Shown here in pieces: positions 18,935 through 27,018 of a DNA stretch of 64,000 nt (the first letter of the stretch is position 1; the number at the start of each line of letters is the position of its first letter). Under the pieces are notes generated by a model. It was not told the DNA's origin and did not search any database. It saw only the letters and a list, made by a program, of their open reading frames with translations. Source of the DNA: Paenibacillus xylanexedens. GTDB taxonomy: Bacteria; Bacillota; Bacilli; Paenibacillales; Paenibacillaceae. The translations under genes were made by a program, and so were the position numbers. The stretch covers positions 86,360 to 150,359 of the forward strand of contig NZ_JAGIKV010000019.1 of the NCBI RefSeq assembly GCF_017874615.1, written 5' to 3'.

Positions 18935-18972
18935 GAAGATAAGTTCACTTTTTGTGAATTTATCTTCTTTTT
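18935..18972 (+). terminator. Terminator after cls
   Basis: GAAGATAAGTTCAC (18935-18948) pairs with GTGAATTTATCTTC (18954-18967) with one G-T pair around a 5-nt loop, followed by a short T run. Confidence 0.8.
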
Positions 18973-18982
18973 GCTAAGTATT

Positions 18983-19012
18983 TTGCGCAAATTTGATCTT
19001 TTATGATATAAT
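18983..19012 (+). promoter_or_regulatory. Sigma-A-like promoter upstream of the yitT-like leader
   Basis: TTGCGC (18983-18988), an 18-nt spacer and TATAAT (19007-19012). Transcription from here would run at once into the hairpin at 19043-19068. Confidence 0.6.
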
Positions 19013-19042
19013 AGATATATAAATCATGTCTTGGCGAAGGAG

Positions 19043-19082
19043 GGGAGTCTGCGGGAAAACAGGCTCCCTTTTGCTCTCTTTT
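19043..19082 (+). terminator. Terminator-like hairpin close behind a promoter (attenuator or sRNA end)
   Basis: GGGAGTCTG (19043-19051) pairs with CAGGCTCCC (19060-19068) with one G-T pair, followed by TTTTGCTCTCTTTT. It ends roughly 50-60 nt from the predicted transcription start, so it would yield a short RNA unless read through. Confidence 0.6.
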
Positions 19083-19112
19083 GAAAGTGCAAACCGGGAT
19101 GAATAACATTTT

Positions 19113-19235
19113 GAATCCATTTTATATCGCCTTTAGATGCTTGCGCTGTATAGCCAGGGTACATATAGAACGCAGTTTGCTGTTCTCCATATGTAGATTC
19201 ACCCTGAGTATTTAAATGATTTATAAAATGGATTC
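19113..19235. repeat. Nested inverted-repeat structure in the yitT-like leader
   Basis: Outer 14-bp perfect arms GAATCCATTTTATA (19113-19126) and TATAAAATGGATTC (19222-19235). Inside, CAGGGT pairs with ACCCTG, and ACATAT...GAACGCAG pairs with the CTGTTCT...ATATGT side. It could be a folded 5' leader or a miniature inverted-repeat element; no clear target-site duplication flanks it. Confidence 0.6.
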
Positions 19236-19262
19236 ACACACTGATTTAACGGGGGGGATACC

Positions 19263-20174
19263 ATGTCCAATGTAACGGTGAAAGAACTAACAGCCAAGCA
19301 AGCTGACCGCGGGGTCAAAAGCTCGGTGTTTACATTAAAGCTGCTGCAACGTATTGTGATGATTCTGATCGGTGCTGCACTAATGGCTGTATCGCTTGAA
19401 GTGTTTCTCGTACCGAATGGTGTTATTGATGGTGGGATTACGGGGATTTCAATTATGGTGTCAGAACTTACACATCTGCCACTCGGAGTATTCTTGACCT
19501 TGCTCAACTTGCCTTTCCTGATTCTGGGTTACAAGCAGATTGGTAAAACATTTGCGTTATCCACATTGCTGGGGATCGTGGTCATGTCCATCGGGACATC
19601 ATTATTGCACCATGTGCCTGCATTAACACCAGGGGAGCCTTTGCTCGGAGCTGTATTTGGCGGATTGATCCTGGGTGTGGGTGTTGGACTTGTCATTCGG
19701 TCTGGCGGTTCACTGGATGGTACGGAGATTGTGGCGATCTTGCTTAGTGAGAAGTCACCTTTATCTGTAGGACAGATCGTATTGTTCATTAACGTGTTTA
19801 TTTTCGCAGGTGCAGGATTTGTATTCGGCTGGCCGAATGCCCTGTATTCCATGATTGCATATTATATTGCGATGAAGATGATTGATATTGTGAATGAAGG
19901 ACTTGACCAGTCCAAATCGGTATGGATCATTAGTGAGAAATATCGTGATATCGGTTCAGCCCTGACAGACCGTCTTGGTCGTGGTGTAACTTTCCTGGAT
20001 GGAGAGGGCGGATTCAGCGGGGACGAGAAAAAGATCATTTTTGTCGTGATTACCCGTTTGGAAGAAGCGAAGCTGAAGACCATCGTTGAAGATTGGGACC
20101 CGCAAGCCTTTGTGGCTATCGGTAACATTCATGACGTGAAGGGCGGACGTTTCAAGAAAAAAGGTATCCATTAG
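19263..20174 (+). CDS. YitT family membrane protein
   Basis: 303 residues. An N-terminal DUF161 (YitT) domain with five membrane helices contains the characteristic VPNGVIDGGITGISIM and RSGGSLDGTEIVA motifs. It is followed by a cytoplasmic DUF2179 domain (near residues 225-295, with GGFSGDEKKIIFVVITRLE). The family is widespread in Firmicutes, and its biochemical function is unknown. ATG 19263 follows a G-rich ribosome site. The gene is monocistronic, with an unusually long structured upstream region and its own terminator. Confidence 0.9.
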   Translation: MSNVTVKELTAKQADRGVKSSVFTLKLLQRIVMILIGAALMAVSLEVFLVPNGVIDGGITGISIMVSELTHLPLGVFLTLLNLPFLILGYKQIGKTFALSTLLGIVVMSIGTSLLHHVPALTPGEPLLGAVFGGLILGVGVGLVIRSGGSLDGTEIVAILLSEKSPLSVGQIVLFINVFIFAGAGFVFGWPNALYSMIAYYIAMKMIDIVNEGLDQSKSVWIISEKYRDIGSALTDRLGRGVTFLDGEGGFSGDEKKIIFVVITRLEEAKLKTIVEDWDPQAFVAIGNIHDVKGGRFKKKGIH

Positions 20175-20197
20175 CGATTGATATATACATGAATGAT

Positions 20198-20234
20198 AAT
20201 AGCCGACACCCTTGTGATGAGGGAGTCGGCTATT
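20198..20234. terminator. Bidirectional terminator between the yitT-like gene and ligD polymerase gene
   Basis: AATAGCCGAC (20198-20207) pairs with GTCGGCTATT (20225-20234), extended by ACC/GGG pairs, with T6 on the + side. The right arm contains the minus-strand stop codon. Confidence 0.85.
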
Positions 20235-21120
20235 TTTTCTTCAAATGTTTGAGAATGAGCTCTACCGGTTGGGGTTCAACAGCTGCGATTAAATCACCGG
20301 TTTGGTTCAAGCGTTCAATAATGTTCATCAGATGGTAATCCTGGATGGAGACGTTACTTCTAACCTCATCCCAGGTAAGGGGTGTAGAGACAGTGGCGCC
20401 AGATTTGGCACGTGGTGTATAGGGAGCGGCAAGGGTCTTGCCTCCATAATGCTGGAGATAGTCAAAATAAATGCGGTCTCCACGGTCCTTTTTGAGTCGT
20501 TCCAGTGTGAACAGATCCGGGTGCTTCTGAGTGACATATTTGCCTACAAAATAACCAACCTCTCTCAATTCATCAAAGGTTACCCCTTGCACAATGGGAA
20601 CGATGATTTGAACTCCTGTTGCGCCCGAAGTTTTGGGAATGGACCTCAGACCAAGGGAAGTCAGGGTTTCGCCAACGATGAGTGCAGCTTGCATGATCCG
20701 CGGTTCATGTTCCTGAGAGGGGTCTAGATCAATCATCCATTCACAGGGCAGATGGTTTCCCACAGCATGCAGAGAAGGATGAAATTCAAGTGCGGCCAGA
20801 TTGCCAAGCCATAACAATTCGGGAAGTCCATTCATGACCACATAGCGGATGCCGTCGTGAACTTCAGTCCGCACATAATCTGGTACAGGCTCAGGAGCAT
20901 TCTTTTGATAGAAAAATGTCCCTCCAGCGCCGTGGGGATATCTTATCGTGGTGAGAAGTCGATTGCTCGTATACGTGAGCAGATAAGGAGCCAGGGCAGC
21001 CAACTTTTGCAGATAGATGGCTTTGGTGACACCCGCATCCGGCCACAATAGCTTGTCCGGGTTCGTGACCGTCAGCTCTGTGCCTTCTATTATGATGGTT
21101 CCCTGGATCTTGGGGGCCAT
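20230..21120 (-). CDS. ligD: NHEJ polymerase (LigD polymerase/primase domain protein)
   Basis: About 296 residues, a stand-alone LigD Pol domain of the archaeo-eukaryotic primase superfamily. The motifs are LTNPDKLLWPD-like at the N terminus (TVTNPDKLLWPDAG), FFYQKNAPEPVPDY, the metal-binding WMIDLDPS (Asp-x-Asp) near residue 135, and the C-terminal TPLTWDEV. It would add ribonucleotides at DNA ends held by Ku. ATG 21120 is chosen because AGGAGG lies 8 nt upstream; a GTG 9 nt earlier overlaps that site. It is followed upstream by the separate ligase gene in the same direction (ligase first, polymerase second), 38 nt apart. Confidence 0.9.
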   Translation of the reverse strand: MAPKIQGTIIIEGTELTVTNPDKLLWPDAGVTKAIYLQKLAALAPYLLTYTSNRLLTTIRYPHGAGGTFFYQKNAPEPVPDYVRTEVHDGIRYVVMNGLPELLWLGNLAALEFHPSLHAVGNHLPCEWMIDLDPSQEHEPRIMQAALIVGETLTSLGLRSIPKTSGATGVQIIVPIVQGVTFDELREVGYFVGKYVTQKHPDLFTLERLKKDRGDRIYFDYLQHYGGKTLAAPYTPRAKSGATVSTPLTWDEVRSNVSIQDYHLMNIIERLNQTGDLIAAVEPQPVELILKHLKKK

Positions 21121-21158
21121 ACGGAACACCTCCTATACATAATCAATCTTGGACTGAC

Positions 21159-22109
21159 TCATTGAAGAAGCTGGTTCGCCAGACAATCCTCACGGGTTAC
21201 ATCCGCGAAGGTCTGAATACTGGGATGGCGTAGAGTGTTATGATGAGTCAGCTCCATATACTGCACTTTGACTCCTATTCGCGGTTCCACCCAGGTGGTC
21301 TCTGCACTGCGCTCAGGTACATTATGGAACGGTCTGTCCTGCCTGATCAGAGGCTCGACTTGATGTGTGAGTTCCCGCCACGTATTGGAGTTCAATTTGC
21401 CAGTCCCGACATGACCAATATAGACAAAGTTAGGCCCATCATATACACCGACCGCGACGGCATTCACAATACCGCTCCGGTACGTGACTCCCCCAATCAT
21501 GGCATATACATCATGCATGATTTTGACCTTCTGCCAGCGCTGGTCCTTGCCCTGTATGCCATAACTGCTGGTGAGATCCTTGCAGACGATGCCTTCCATC
21601 TGATGTTGTCTCATGACCGTAAGCAAAGAAGCGGCATCAAGCGTATTGGTGACCTCCTGAACATGGGGAGCGGTGTTAAGGACCTCGTGCAACAGGCGCT
21701 GTCGATCTGCCAAAGGCTGATCCGTCACCCATTTTCCCTCATAGAACAGGATATCAAATACCATATATGTGACCGGAATCTGATGTATGGCTTGCGCGAT
21801 ACCTTCGGGTCTGCTCATCCGATCCCGCCGAAGAACGTGATAAAACGAAGGTTTTCCGGTGTCCGGGTCCAGCGCAATAACTTCTCCATCCAAGATATAG
21901 GAGGAGCCTGAACATAAATTGCGTGGTGTTACCAACTCGGGATACTGTGCGGTTCGATCATGTAATCTGCGATTCACCAGGCGCAGCGCATGCCCGTCCT
22001 CATAGGCAAGCATGCGGACTCCATCCCACTTGACCTGGGCGATCCATTGCGGTCCTGTGGGCAAGGTATCCCTGGAGATGGGTTCGAACGGAATCAACGG
22101 GTTGAACAT
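21159..22109 (-). CDS. ligD: ATP-dependent DNA ligase (LigD ligase domain protein)
   Basis: About 316 residues. The adenylation motif KWDGVR (Lys near residue 27) is preceded by the LigD-style opening FNPLIPFEPI. Further ligase motifs are YILDGEVIALD, VFDILFY, EGIVCKDLTSSY and WQKVKI, followed by an OB-fold C terminus with GVKVQYMELT. It seals double-strand breaks in the Ku/LigD non-homologous end-joining pathway. ATG 22109 follows AAGGAG; ATG 22136 lacks a site. It is encoded apart from the polymerase domain, unlike the single fused LigD of Bacillus subtilis. Confidence 0.92.
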   Translation of the reverse strand: MFNPLIPFEPISRDTLPTGPQWIAQVKWDGVRMLAYEDGHALRLVNRRLHDRTAQYPELVTPRNLCSGSSYILDGEVIALDPDTGKPSFYHVLRRDRMSRPEGIAQAIHQIPVTYMVFDILFYEGKWVTDQPLADRQRLLHEVLNTAPHVQEVTNTLDAASLLTVMRQHQMEGIVCKDLTSSYGIQGKDQRWQKVKIMHDVYAMIGGVTYRSGIVNAVAVGVYDGPNFVYIGHVGTGKLNSNTWRELTHQVEPLIRQDRPFHNVPERSAETTWVEPRIGVKVQYMELTHHNTLRHPSIQTFADVTREDCLANQLLQ

Positions 22110-22162
22110 GGGGGACTCCTTCCTCGCCCTAACCAATTAGCGCAGGTTAATTCGGAATTTAG

Positions 22163-23260
22163 TTATATTTTTTGAAAGCGGGACTTCATATGATGTACCA
22201 GAATGAGCAGTAACGGAAGTGCTATGCCACAGGTCAGATCCCAATCAATCCAATAGGGAATAACGACTTTGAGATAAAAGTTCTCGTTCGGAGAGATTAG
22301 AATGGACATGGCGAGAATAAGCATGGAACCCGGCAGGATCAGAGAACGGTGACTGGACAAGCGAAACAGATGAGCGACGCCCAGGACAAAACCGTAGAAG
22401 AACAGAGCGGCTTTGAAGAAAACAGCGATAATCCAGACCGATGTCATGAAGGCTTCGATGCGTTGCAAAAAGTTTCCGATATTGATCTTCTGTGAAAGGT
22501 TAAACGAGGCGAACCAGTGATGCTGGGTCATCCATGGTCCCATGACGAGCAGACACATACTCAACGTCAGTGTGAGTAACAATCCACCAATCATCCCTGC
22601 TAACAGAATGTCCTTCTCCAGATGGGGTTCATTTTTCGTGTACGGAAAGAGCATCATGAAGATGCACAACTCGCAGTAGGGATATGTGAGTACAGCAACA
22701 AAACCTTTGAATGGATCAAGAAACCCTTGTGCCAGCACAGGTTGGATGTTAGCCAAATGTACATGGGGGATTAGAAACACCGTCAGAATAAGCAGGAACA
22801 ACACGATCAGAGGAAGAAAGACCTCAGCAGTTTTACCAATGCTCTCCAGACCCGACAGAAGCCCCCAGACAAGCGAACACATAAAAACCAAATGCAGAAT
22901 TAGTAATGGAGATTCCGGCAAGATCTGGGTAGACATAAAATCGCCAATCTCCCTAATGAACGTTGAGGTACTGATCAGGAAATAAAAGAGATAAAAAGAG
23001 CCAAACAAGGTCCCGATCCAGGGTCCCAGTGTTCGAAGGGCATTTTGAATCAGATTTAACCGGGGATGCAGTTTGTAGGCAACAAGCATAATGAAGAGTA
23101 TGCCAAGGCCCCCTGCGACACCCAATAAGGCTGATAACCAGGCATCCTGATGAGCGTAGGATGTGATCATGGAAGGGAAGACCAGAATCTGCTCCCCAAT
23201 TGTACACAGGAACAGGAGTGAAGCGAGCTGTCTAACAGTCAAACGTCCCTTTTCGATCAT
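22163..23260 (-). CDS. GerAB/ArcD/ProY family spore germination permease
   Basis: About 365 residues with ten predicted membrane helices. The family signs are the opening LTVRQLASLLFLCTIGEQIL (residues about 6-25), the GxxxGxxG-rich second helix region and PYCELCIFMMLFPYTKN near residue 200. GerAB is the nutrient-sensing B subunit of germinant receptors. No gerAA or gerAC partner lies next to it. ATG 23260 follows AAGGAGATA; the earlier ATG 23278 has none. Confidence 0.85.
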   Translation of the reverse strand: MIEKGRLTVRQLASLLFLCTIGEQILVFPSMITSYAHQDAWLSALLGVAGGLGILFIMLVAYKLHPRLNLIQNALRTLGPWIGTLFGSFYLFYFLISTSTFIREIGDFMSTQILPESPLLILHLVFMCSLVWGLLSGLESIGKTAEVFLPLIVLFLLILTVFLIPHVHLANIQPVLAQGFLDPFKGFVAVLTYPYCELCIFMMLFPYTKNEPHLEKDILLAGMIGGLLLTLTLSMCLLVMGPWMTQHHWFASFNLSQKINIGNFLQRIEAFMTSVWIIAVFFKAALFFYGFVLGVAHLFRLSSHRSLILPGSMLILAMSILISPNENFYLKVVIPYWIDWDLTCGIALPLLLILVHHMKSRFQKI

Positions 23261-23437
23261 GAGGTATCTCCTTAACATATCTTGTCTATTTATTGGTTAG
23301 AATGCACCAATTGTGCCAGTTTTATAAAAGCCAACTCAAAAAGCCCGTGCAGCCGATCTCTCTGAGATGAAGAGAAATCAGTTACCTGGGCTTAATAAAA
23401 TGAGGTTAAGCAAACATATTGTAACGCCTAAACAAAA

Positions 23438-24307
23438 TCAGTTCGCAGTTGTCAGACGTATACGAATATTTTGTGGGTCTACCGTAAACCAGGTACCTTC
23501 CACTTGTGTAACGACTGCACCGGATTGACGCAATTGTTCAAGTGCCTGATCCAATTGTTCCTGTGTGGCGTACACAATGGTGAAGTAGTCAATTCCTGTA
23601 GCGTTATCTGGATTAACAGGTGCGTTCACTCCCGCCCAGATATTAAGTCCCAGATGATGATGATAGCCACCTGCGGATACAAATAGTGCTGACATGTTGG
23701 CGAAGTTACCCACGATATCAAAACCGAGTATGCCGGTGTAATAGTTGCGTGCTTCTTCCAGGCTGCGGACGTGGAAATGTACATGACCAATAACGGTGCC
23801 AGCAGGCAGACCCTGCCAAGGTTCATTCTCCGAGATGGCAAACAGGCTTTCCACATCAACAGGATCACTTGCCATCACGTAGTTATTGTCACTATCCCGT
23901 TTCCAGGTATCACGTGCACGGTCCGCATAGATCTCAATCCCGTTCTGATCGGGATCGGAGATATAGAAGGCTTCGCTGACCAAGTGATCGCCTTGGCCGA
24001 TATCGATGCCGGATGCAGCCAGATTACGAAGAGCAAGACCCAGGGACTTGCGGTCAGGCAGCAGGATGGCGAAATGATACAAGCCAGCGTGTGAGCGTTC
24101 CGGCAGGGTAATTCCATCCGTGAGCTCTTCCAATCGCAGCAGGGACTGTTTACCGTCGGCTGTCAACGTGGCCAATTTGTCACTACGCTCCAGTAATTTC
24201 AATCCAACCACTTCGGTATAGAACTTAATTGAACGGTTCAGGTTCATGATTCGCAGACTCACTTCACCCAGATGGGTTGTGGCAGGGATTTGATACGTTG
24301 TATTCAT
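23438..24307 (-). CDS. catE: VOC family dioxygenase-like protein (CatE type)
   Basis: 289 residues with two tandem vicinal oxygen chelate modules (residues 10-130 and 165-285). The opening LGEVSLRIMNLNRSIKFYTE and the second-module start IGHVHFHVRSLEEARNYYTG, with candidate metal ligands in His165-region HVHFH, His in YHHHLGLNIW and Glu in the last strand, match extradiol catechol 2,3-dioxygenases of the YfiE/CatE group. Substrate assignment to catechol is by similarity only; a glyoxalase-like protein of unknown substrate is the alternative. It is a single gene on the minus strand. Confidence 0.82.
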   Translation of the reverse strand: MNTTYQIPATTHLGEVSLRIMNLNRSIKFYTEVVGLKLLERSDKLATLTADGKQSLLRLEELTDGITLPERSHAGLYHFAILLPDRKSLGLALRNLAASGIDIGQGDHLVSEAFYISDPDQNGIEIYADRARDTWKRDSDNNYVMASDPVDVESLFAISENEPWQGLPAGTVIGHVHFHVRSLEEARNYYTGILGFDIVGNFANMSALFVSAGGYHHHLGLNIWAGVNAPVNPDNATGIDYFTIVYATQEQLDQALEQLRQSGAVVTQVEGTWFTVDPQNIRIRLTTAN

Positions 24308-24624
24308 GATTGTTTCCTCCTGATAATAGATAATATGGGTGCTCGTTTAATTGTGTATATGCGTTGAAAACGGATAATTTAATTGCATATTGTTGAAGCA
24401 GAATTACAGCGTGACTGTATATTCATAAATAAGTTACTTTTCATAAGTTAATATAAAATATAAATCAGCTTTCGTCAATCGTATTTTACGATTAAAACTG
24501 GAGTTTTATTGACAAGAACTGCTTCAATAGTTCTGTAAAACAAAAAAATCCGACTGTGAAGCCGGATCGGAATAAACATCATTACAGGGGTTATAAAACG
24601 GAATCGTTCTTGCCTGAGCGACAT
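24308..24624. other. Intergenic region between catE-like gene and ku
   Basis: A/T-rich and without a gene. It holds the catE-like promoter region and, at 24542-24567, a minus-strand terminator for ku: CGGAT/ATCCG arms followed on that strand by seven T. No recognised operator. Confidence 0.5.
24542..24567 (-). terminator. Terminator of ku
   Basis: On the minus strand ATCCGG ... CCGGAT-type arms (with one mismatch) precede a T7 run at 24548-24542. Confidence 0.7.
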
Positions 24625-25539
24625 TCAAACTTTTGGTTTGGGTGTAGCCTTTTTTCTTTTGGCTGGTGCAGCAGGTGTATCGGATTCTCCTCCAGCAACC
24701 GCTTGAGCAGGCGTTTTGCGCGGTGCGCGTTTCTTAGGCTTGGCCGTTGTTGTCCCAGGGTCAGCCGGAATAGGCTTCACGGCCTCGATACTTGCCTGCA
24801 AGGCAGCCATTAAATCCATCACATTAGCTTCAGGTTTGGCTGGAGCAATCTTGATTTCTTCGCCCGCCACTTTGTGTTGGATTAGATCCAGCAGTTTGCT
24901 GCGATAGTCATCGGTGTATTTACCGGGTTCAAAAGGCGTGGACAGTTGGTCAATCAGCAGCTTCGCCATCGTGAGTTCCTTTTCATTCACTTTCTGTACT
25001 TCTGGCAGGTTGGGCACCTGGGAGACAGGACGAATCTCGTCCGGATAGAAAATCGTCTCCATCGACAGGCAATCTTCCAGCACACGTATGGCAGCCAGAC
25101 TGCTCTTCGAGCGAATGGAGATTTTGGCGATGCCAATTTTGCCGGTATCCCGCATCGCGTTCATCAACAGCTGGTAAGCATTTCCTCCAGCCTGATCGGG
25201 CGATAGGTAATATGTTTTCTGAAAATAGATCGGATCAATCTCAGTCAAGTCGACAAAATCCAGTATGGTAATGGTTTTGCTGGTGGAATCATTCAACGCT
25301 TCCAATTCATCTTTCTCGAAGAGAACAAACTTTCCTTTTTCATATTCATAGCCTTTGGTGATCTCTTCCCACTTCACGTCCACTTCACAGGATGGACATT
25401 GACGAACATAAGCGAGCGGGCTACCGCAGACTTTATGGATATAACGCATCGAGATGTCTTTGTCTTCGGTAGCCGAGAACATTTTGACAGGGACATGCAC
25501 AAGGCCAAAACTGATTGCACCTTTCCAGACGGTATGCAT
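24625..25539 (-). CDS. ku: Ku end-binding protein (NHEJ)
   Basis: About 304 residues. It opens with MHTVWKGAISFGLVHVPVKM, the standard bacterial Ku start, and contains RYIHKVCGSPLAYVRQCPSC, YYLSPDQAGGNAYQLL and the core beta-barrel dimer region. The C-terminal 50 residues are Lys/Pro/Ala-rich (for example KKRAPRKTP), a basic tail that in other bacteria aids DNA retention. Ku holds DNA ends and recruits LigD. ATG 25539 has AAGGAGCCG upstream; longer in-frame extensions to 25743 lack family similarity. It is encoded on the same strand as the two LigD genes, two genes away. Confidence 0.95.
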   Translation of the reverse strand: MHTVWKGAISFGLVHVPVKMFSATEDKDISMRYIHKVCGSPLAYVRQCPSCEVDVKWEEITKGYEYEKGKFVLFEKDELEALNDSTSKTITILDFVDLTEIDPIYFQKTYYLSPDQAGGNAYQLLMNAMRDTGKIGIAKISIRSKSSLAAIRVLEDCLSMETIFYPDEIRPVSQVPNLPEVQKVNEKELTMAKLLIDQLSTPFEPGKYTDDYRSKLLDLIQHKVAGEEIKIAPAKPEANVMDLMAALQASIEAVKPIPADPGTTTAKPKKRAPRKTPAQAVAGGESDTPAAPAKRKKATPKPKV

Positions 25540-25790
25540 AGATCGGCTCCTTTCAAAAGGTTGTTCAAAAATTCCATCTTCTCGGTACTGAAAACCGGAC
25601 TTTTTGAACACGGATTTATATTTAATAGTATGGGCATCTGGCGCGAGGGATAATCGTCTTGTAGACGAACGAATTCGTATGGTTCGGCGAGACTCGGGGA
25701 TGATAACAGAAACATGTTTGGATTCCGACAGGAAGATGAGCATGGGATTAGGTAGTTATTCTCGCAGCACATATGCCGGGAGGTGCAATA

Positions 25791-26087
25791 TTGAAGAATA
25801 GACGTGATGAGGAAGAAGCACACAAGCATGCATTTTCTCCGTATCCTCTTGCCAAAGCCGAGAGTGCTGAAGAATTCTATACACCTGCTACAGCTGTAAA
25901 CTGGGAAGCGGTCACTTCGGAAGAATTGCCCCTTGATCGGGAGTCGTTCATGCTCGACATTGACCGGATGGTGAATGAAGGGTTAGGCGGGGGACAGGTT
26001 ACGGAAGATAACGGTTATATTGGTGAAAGTACAACAGATAGCATGGTTCGTGAATCACATGATGATCCGGAAGGGGAGTATGAATAA
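25791..26087 (+). CDS. Acidic hypothetical protein upstream of sspH
   Basis: 98 residues from TTG 25791 behind GGGAGGTG. It is rich in Glu, Asp and Ser, with no membrane segment and no motif I recognise. Its stop at 26087 touches or overlaps the start of the small spore protein gene, suggesting a two-gene unit and possibly expression in the forespore. Function unknown. Confidence 0.6.
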   Translation: MKNRRDEEEAHKHAFSPYPLAKAESAEEFYTPATAVNWEAVTSEELPLDRESFMLDIDRMVNEGLGGGQVTEDNGYIGESTTDSMVRESHDDPEGEYE

Positions 26088-26088
26088 G

Positions 26089-26268
26089 ATGATGGATGCA
26101 AAGCGCGCCAAAGCGATCTATGATTCGAAGGATACCATTGCCGTTACGCTGGAGGGCGATCCAGTCTGGATCGAGAATGTGGATGAAGCCAATGACATGG
26201 CGACCGTTCAGATTGGCAGCAGACCGGGAAATACCCAGACGGTTCGTGTGGATCGTTTGGAGGAGTAG
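26089..26268 (+). CDS. sspH: H-type small acid-soluble spore protein
   Basis: 59 residues. The sequence MDAKRAKAIYDSKDTIAVTL followed by GDPVWIENVDE and QTVRVDRLEE at the end is the H-type SASP pattern. These minor spore proteins are made in the forespore under late sigma factors. Starts at 26080, 26089 and 26092 are all possible behind AAGGGGAG at 26071-26078; I chose 26089 by spacing. It follows the acidic hypothetical gene directly and ends before the 26337 terminator. Confidence 0.88.
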   Translation: MMDAKRAKAIYDSKDTIAVTLEGDPVWIENVDEANDMATVQIGSRPGNTQTVRVDRLEE

Positions 26269-26336
26269 ATACAAGTAGCATATCGTTATTGAGGGATTCG
26301 AGAATGAATAAAAGCTGAAATATATGCATAACACGG

Positions 26337-26362
26337 CCGGTACCGAGAGGTGCCGGTTTTTT
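26337..26362 (+). terminator. Terminator after sspH
   Basis: CCGGTACC (26337-26344) pairs with GGTGCCGG (26349-26356) with one G-T pair and a 4-nt loop, followed by T6. Confidence 0.85.
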
Positions 26363-26456
26363 GGTTTTTCCTAATAGGGGCCTGAAACTTCAAAGGAAGC
26401 GAGTTTTGAGACACGTCCAATCATGCATGTTATATTTCCGCTTGCCTCCTTGGATG

Positions 26457-26485
26457 TTGCGGGGGAAGAAAGGGACCGATATAAT
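26457..26485 (+). promoter_or_regulatory. Promoter of the tsaE operon
   Basis: TTGCGG (26457-26462), 17-nt spacer, TATAAT (26480-26485), 51 nt before the tsaE start. Good sigma-A match. Confidence 0.7.
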
Positions 26486-26535
26486 AAGGTTCAAAGTGAA
26501 CTCAGGCGGCTGGACCGCCAAAGGTGGGGCGAATA

Positions 26536-27018
26536 TTGAATCAGACGCACGAGCAGTGGGTGTATCAATCCCATGGCATTGCAGATACAGAAGCACTCGC
26601 TTCCGCACTCGCCAGACAGGCAAACGCCGGCATGGTGGTTGCTTTGGATGGTGATCTGGGCGCGGGGAAAACGGCATTTTCACAGAAATTTGCCTGGCAT
26701 TTGGGTGTACGTGATGTGGTAAGCAGTCCCACATTCACGCTAATCAAGGAGTACGAAGGGCGTCTGCCTTTATATCACATGGATGTATATCGCATATCGC
26801 TGGAAGAAGCGGATGAGCTTGGACTTGATGAATATTTCTATGGAGCCGGAGTCAGTCTGGTGGAGTGGTCGAGTATCATTCCCGAATTGCTGCCGCAAGA
26901 GCACTTGCATGTGCAGATTGAAACAACGGGCCTGGAGGATCGAACGATTACACTGGATGGGTACGGCGAGACTTATGCAGCCATGTGCCGACAGTTCAGA
27001 CAGAATGGGGTCAAATGA
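26536..27018 (+). CDS. tsaE: tRNA threonylcarbamoyladenosine biosynthesis ATPase TsaE
   Basis: About 160 residues. Walker A is DGDLGAGKTAFSQ, followed by VSSPTFTLIKEYEG and the YHMDVYRI and LVEWSSI motifs, all typical of TsaE (YjeE/YdiB). It powers the TsaB-TsaD complex that makes t6A at position 37 of ANN-decoding tRNAs. TTG 26536 is preferred because AAGGTGGGG lies 6-7 nt upstream; GTG 26524 sits inside that site. The stop overlaps the tsaB start in an ATGA. Confidence 0.93.
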   Translation: MNQTHEQWVYQSHGIADTEALASALARQANAGMVVALDGDLGAGKTAFSQKFAWHLGVRDVVSSPTFTLIKEYEGRLPLYHMDVYRISLEEADELGLDEYFYGAGVSLVEWSSIIPELLPQEHLHVQIETTGLEDRTITLDGYGETYAAMCRQFRQNGVK

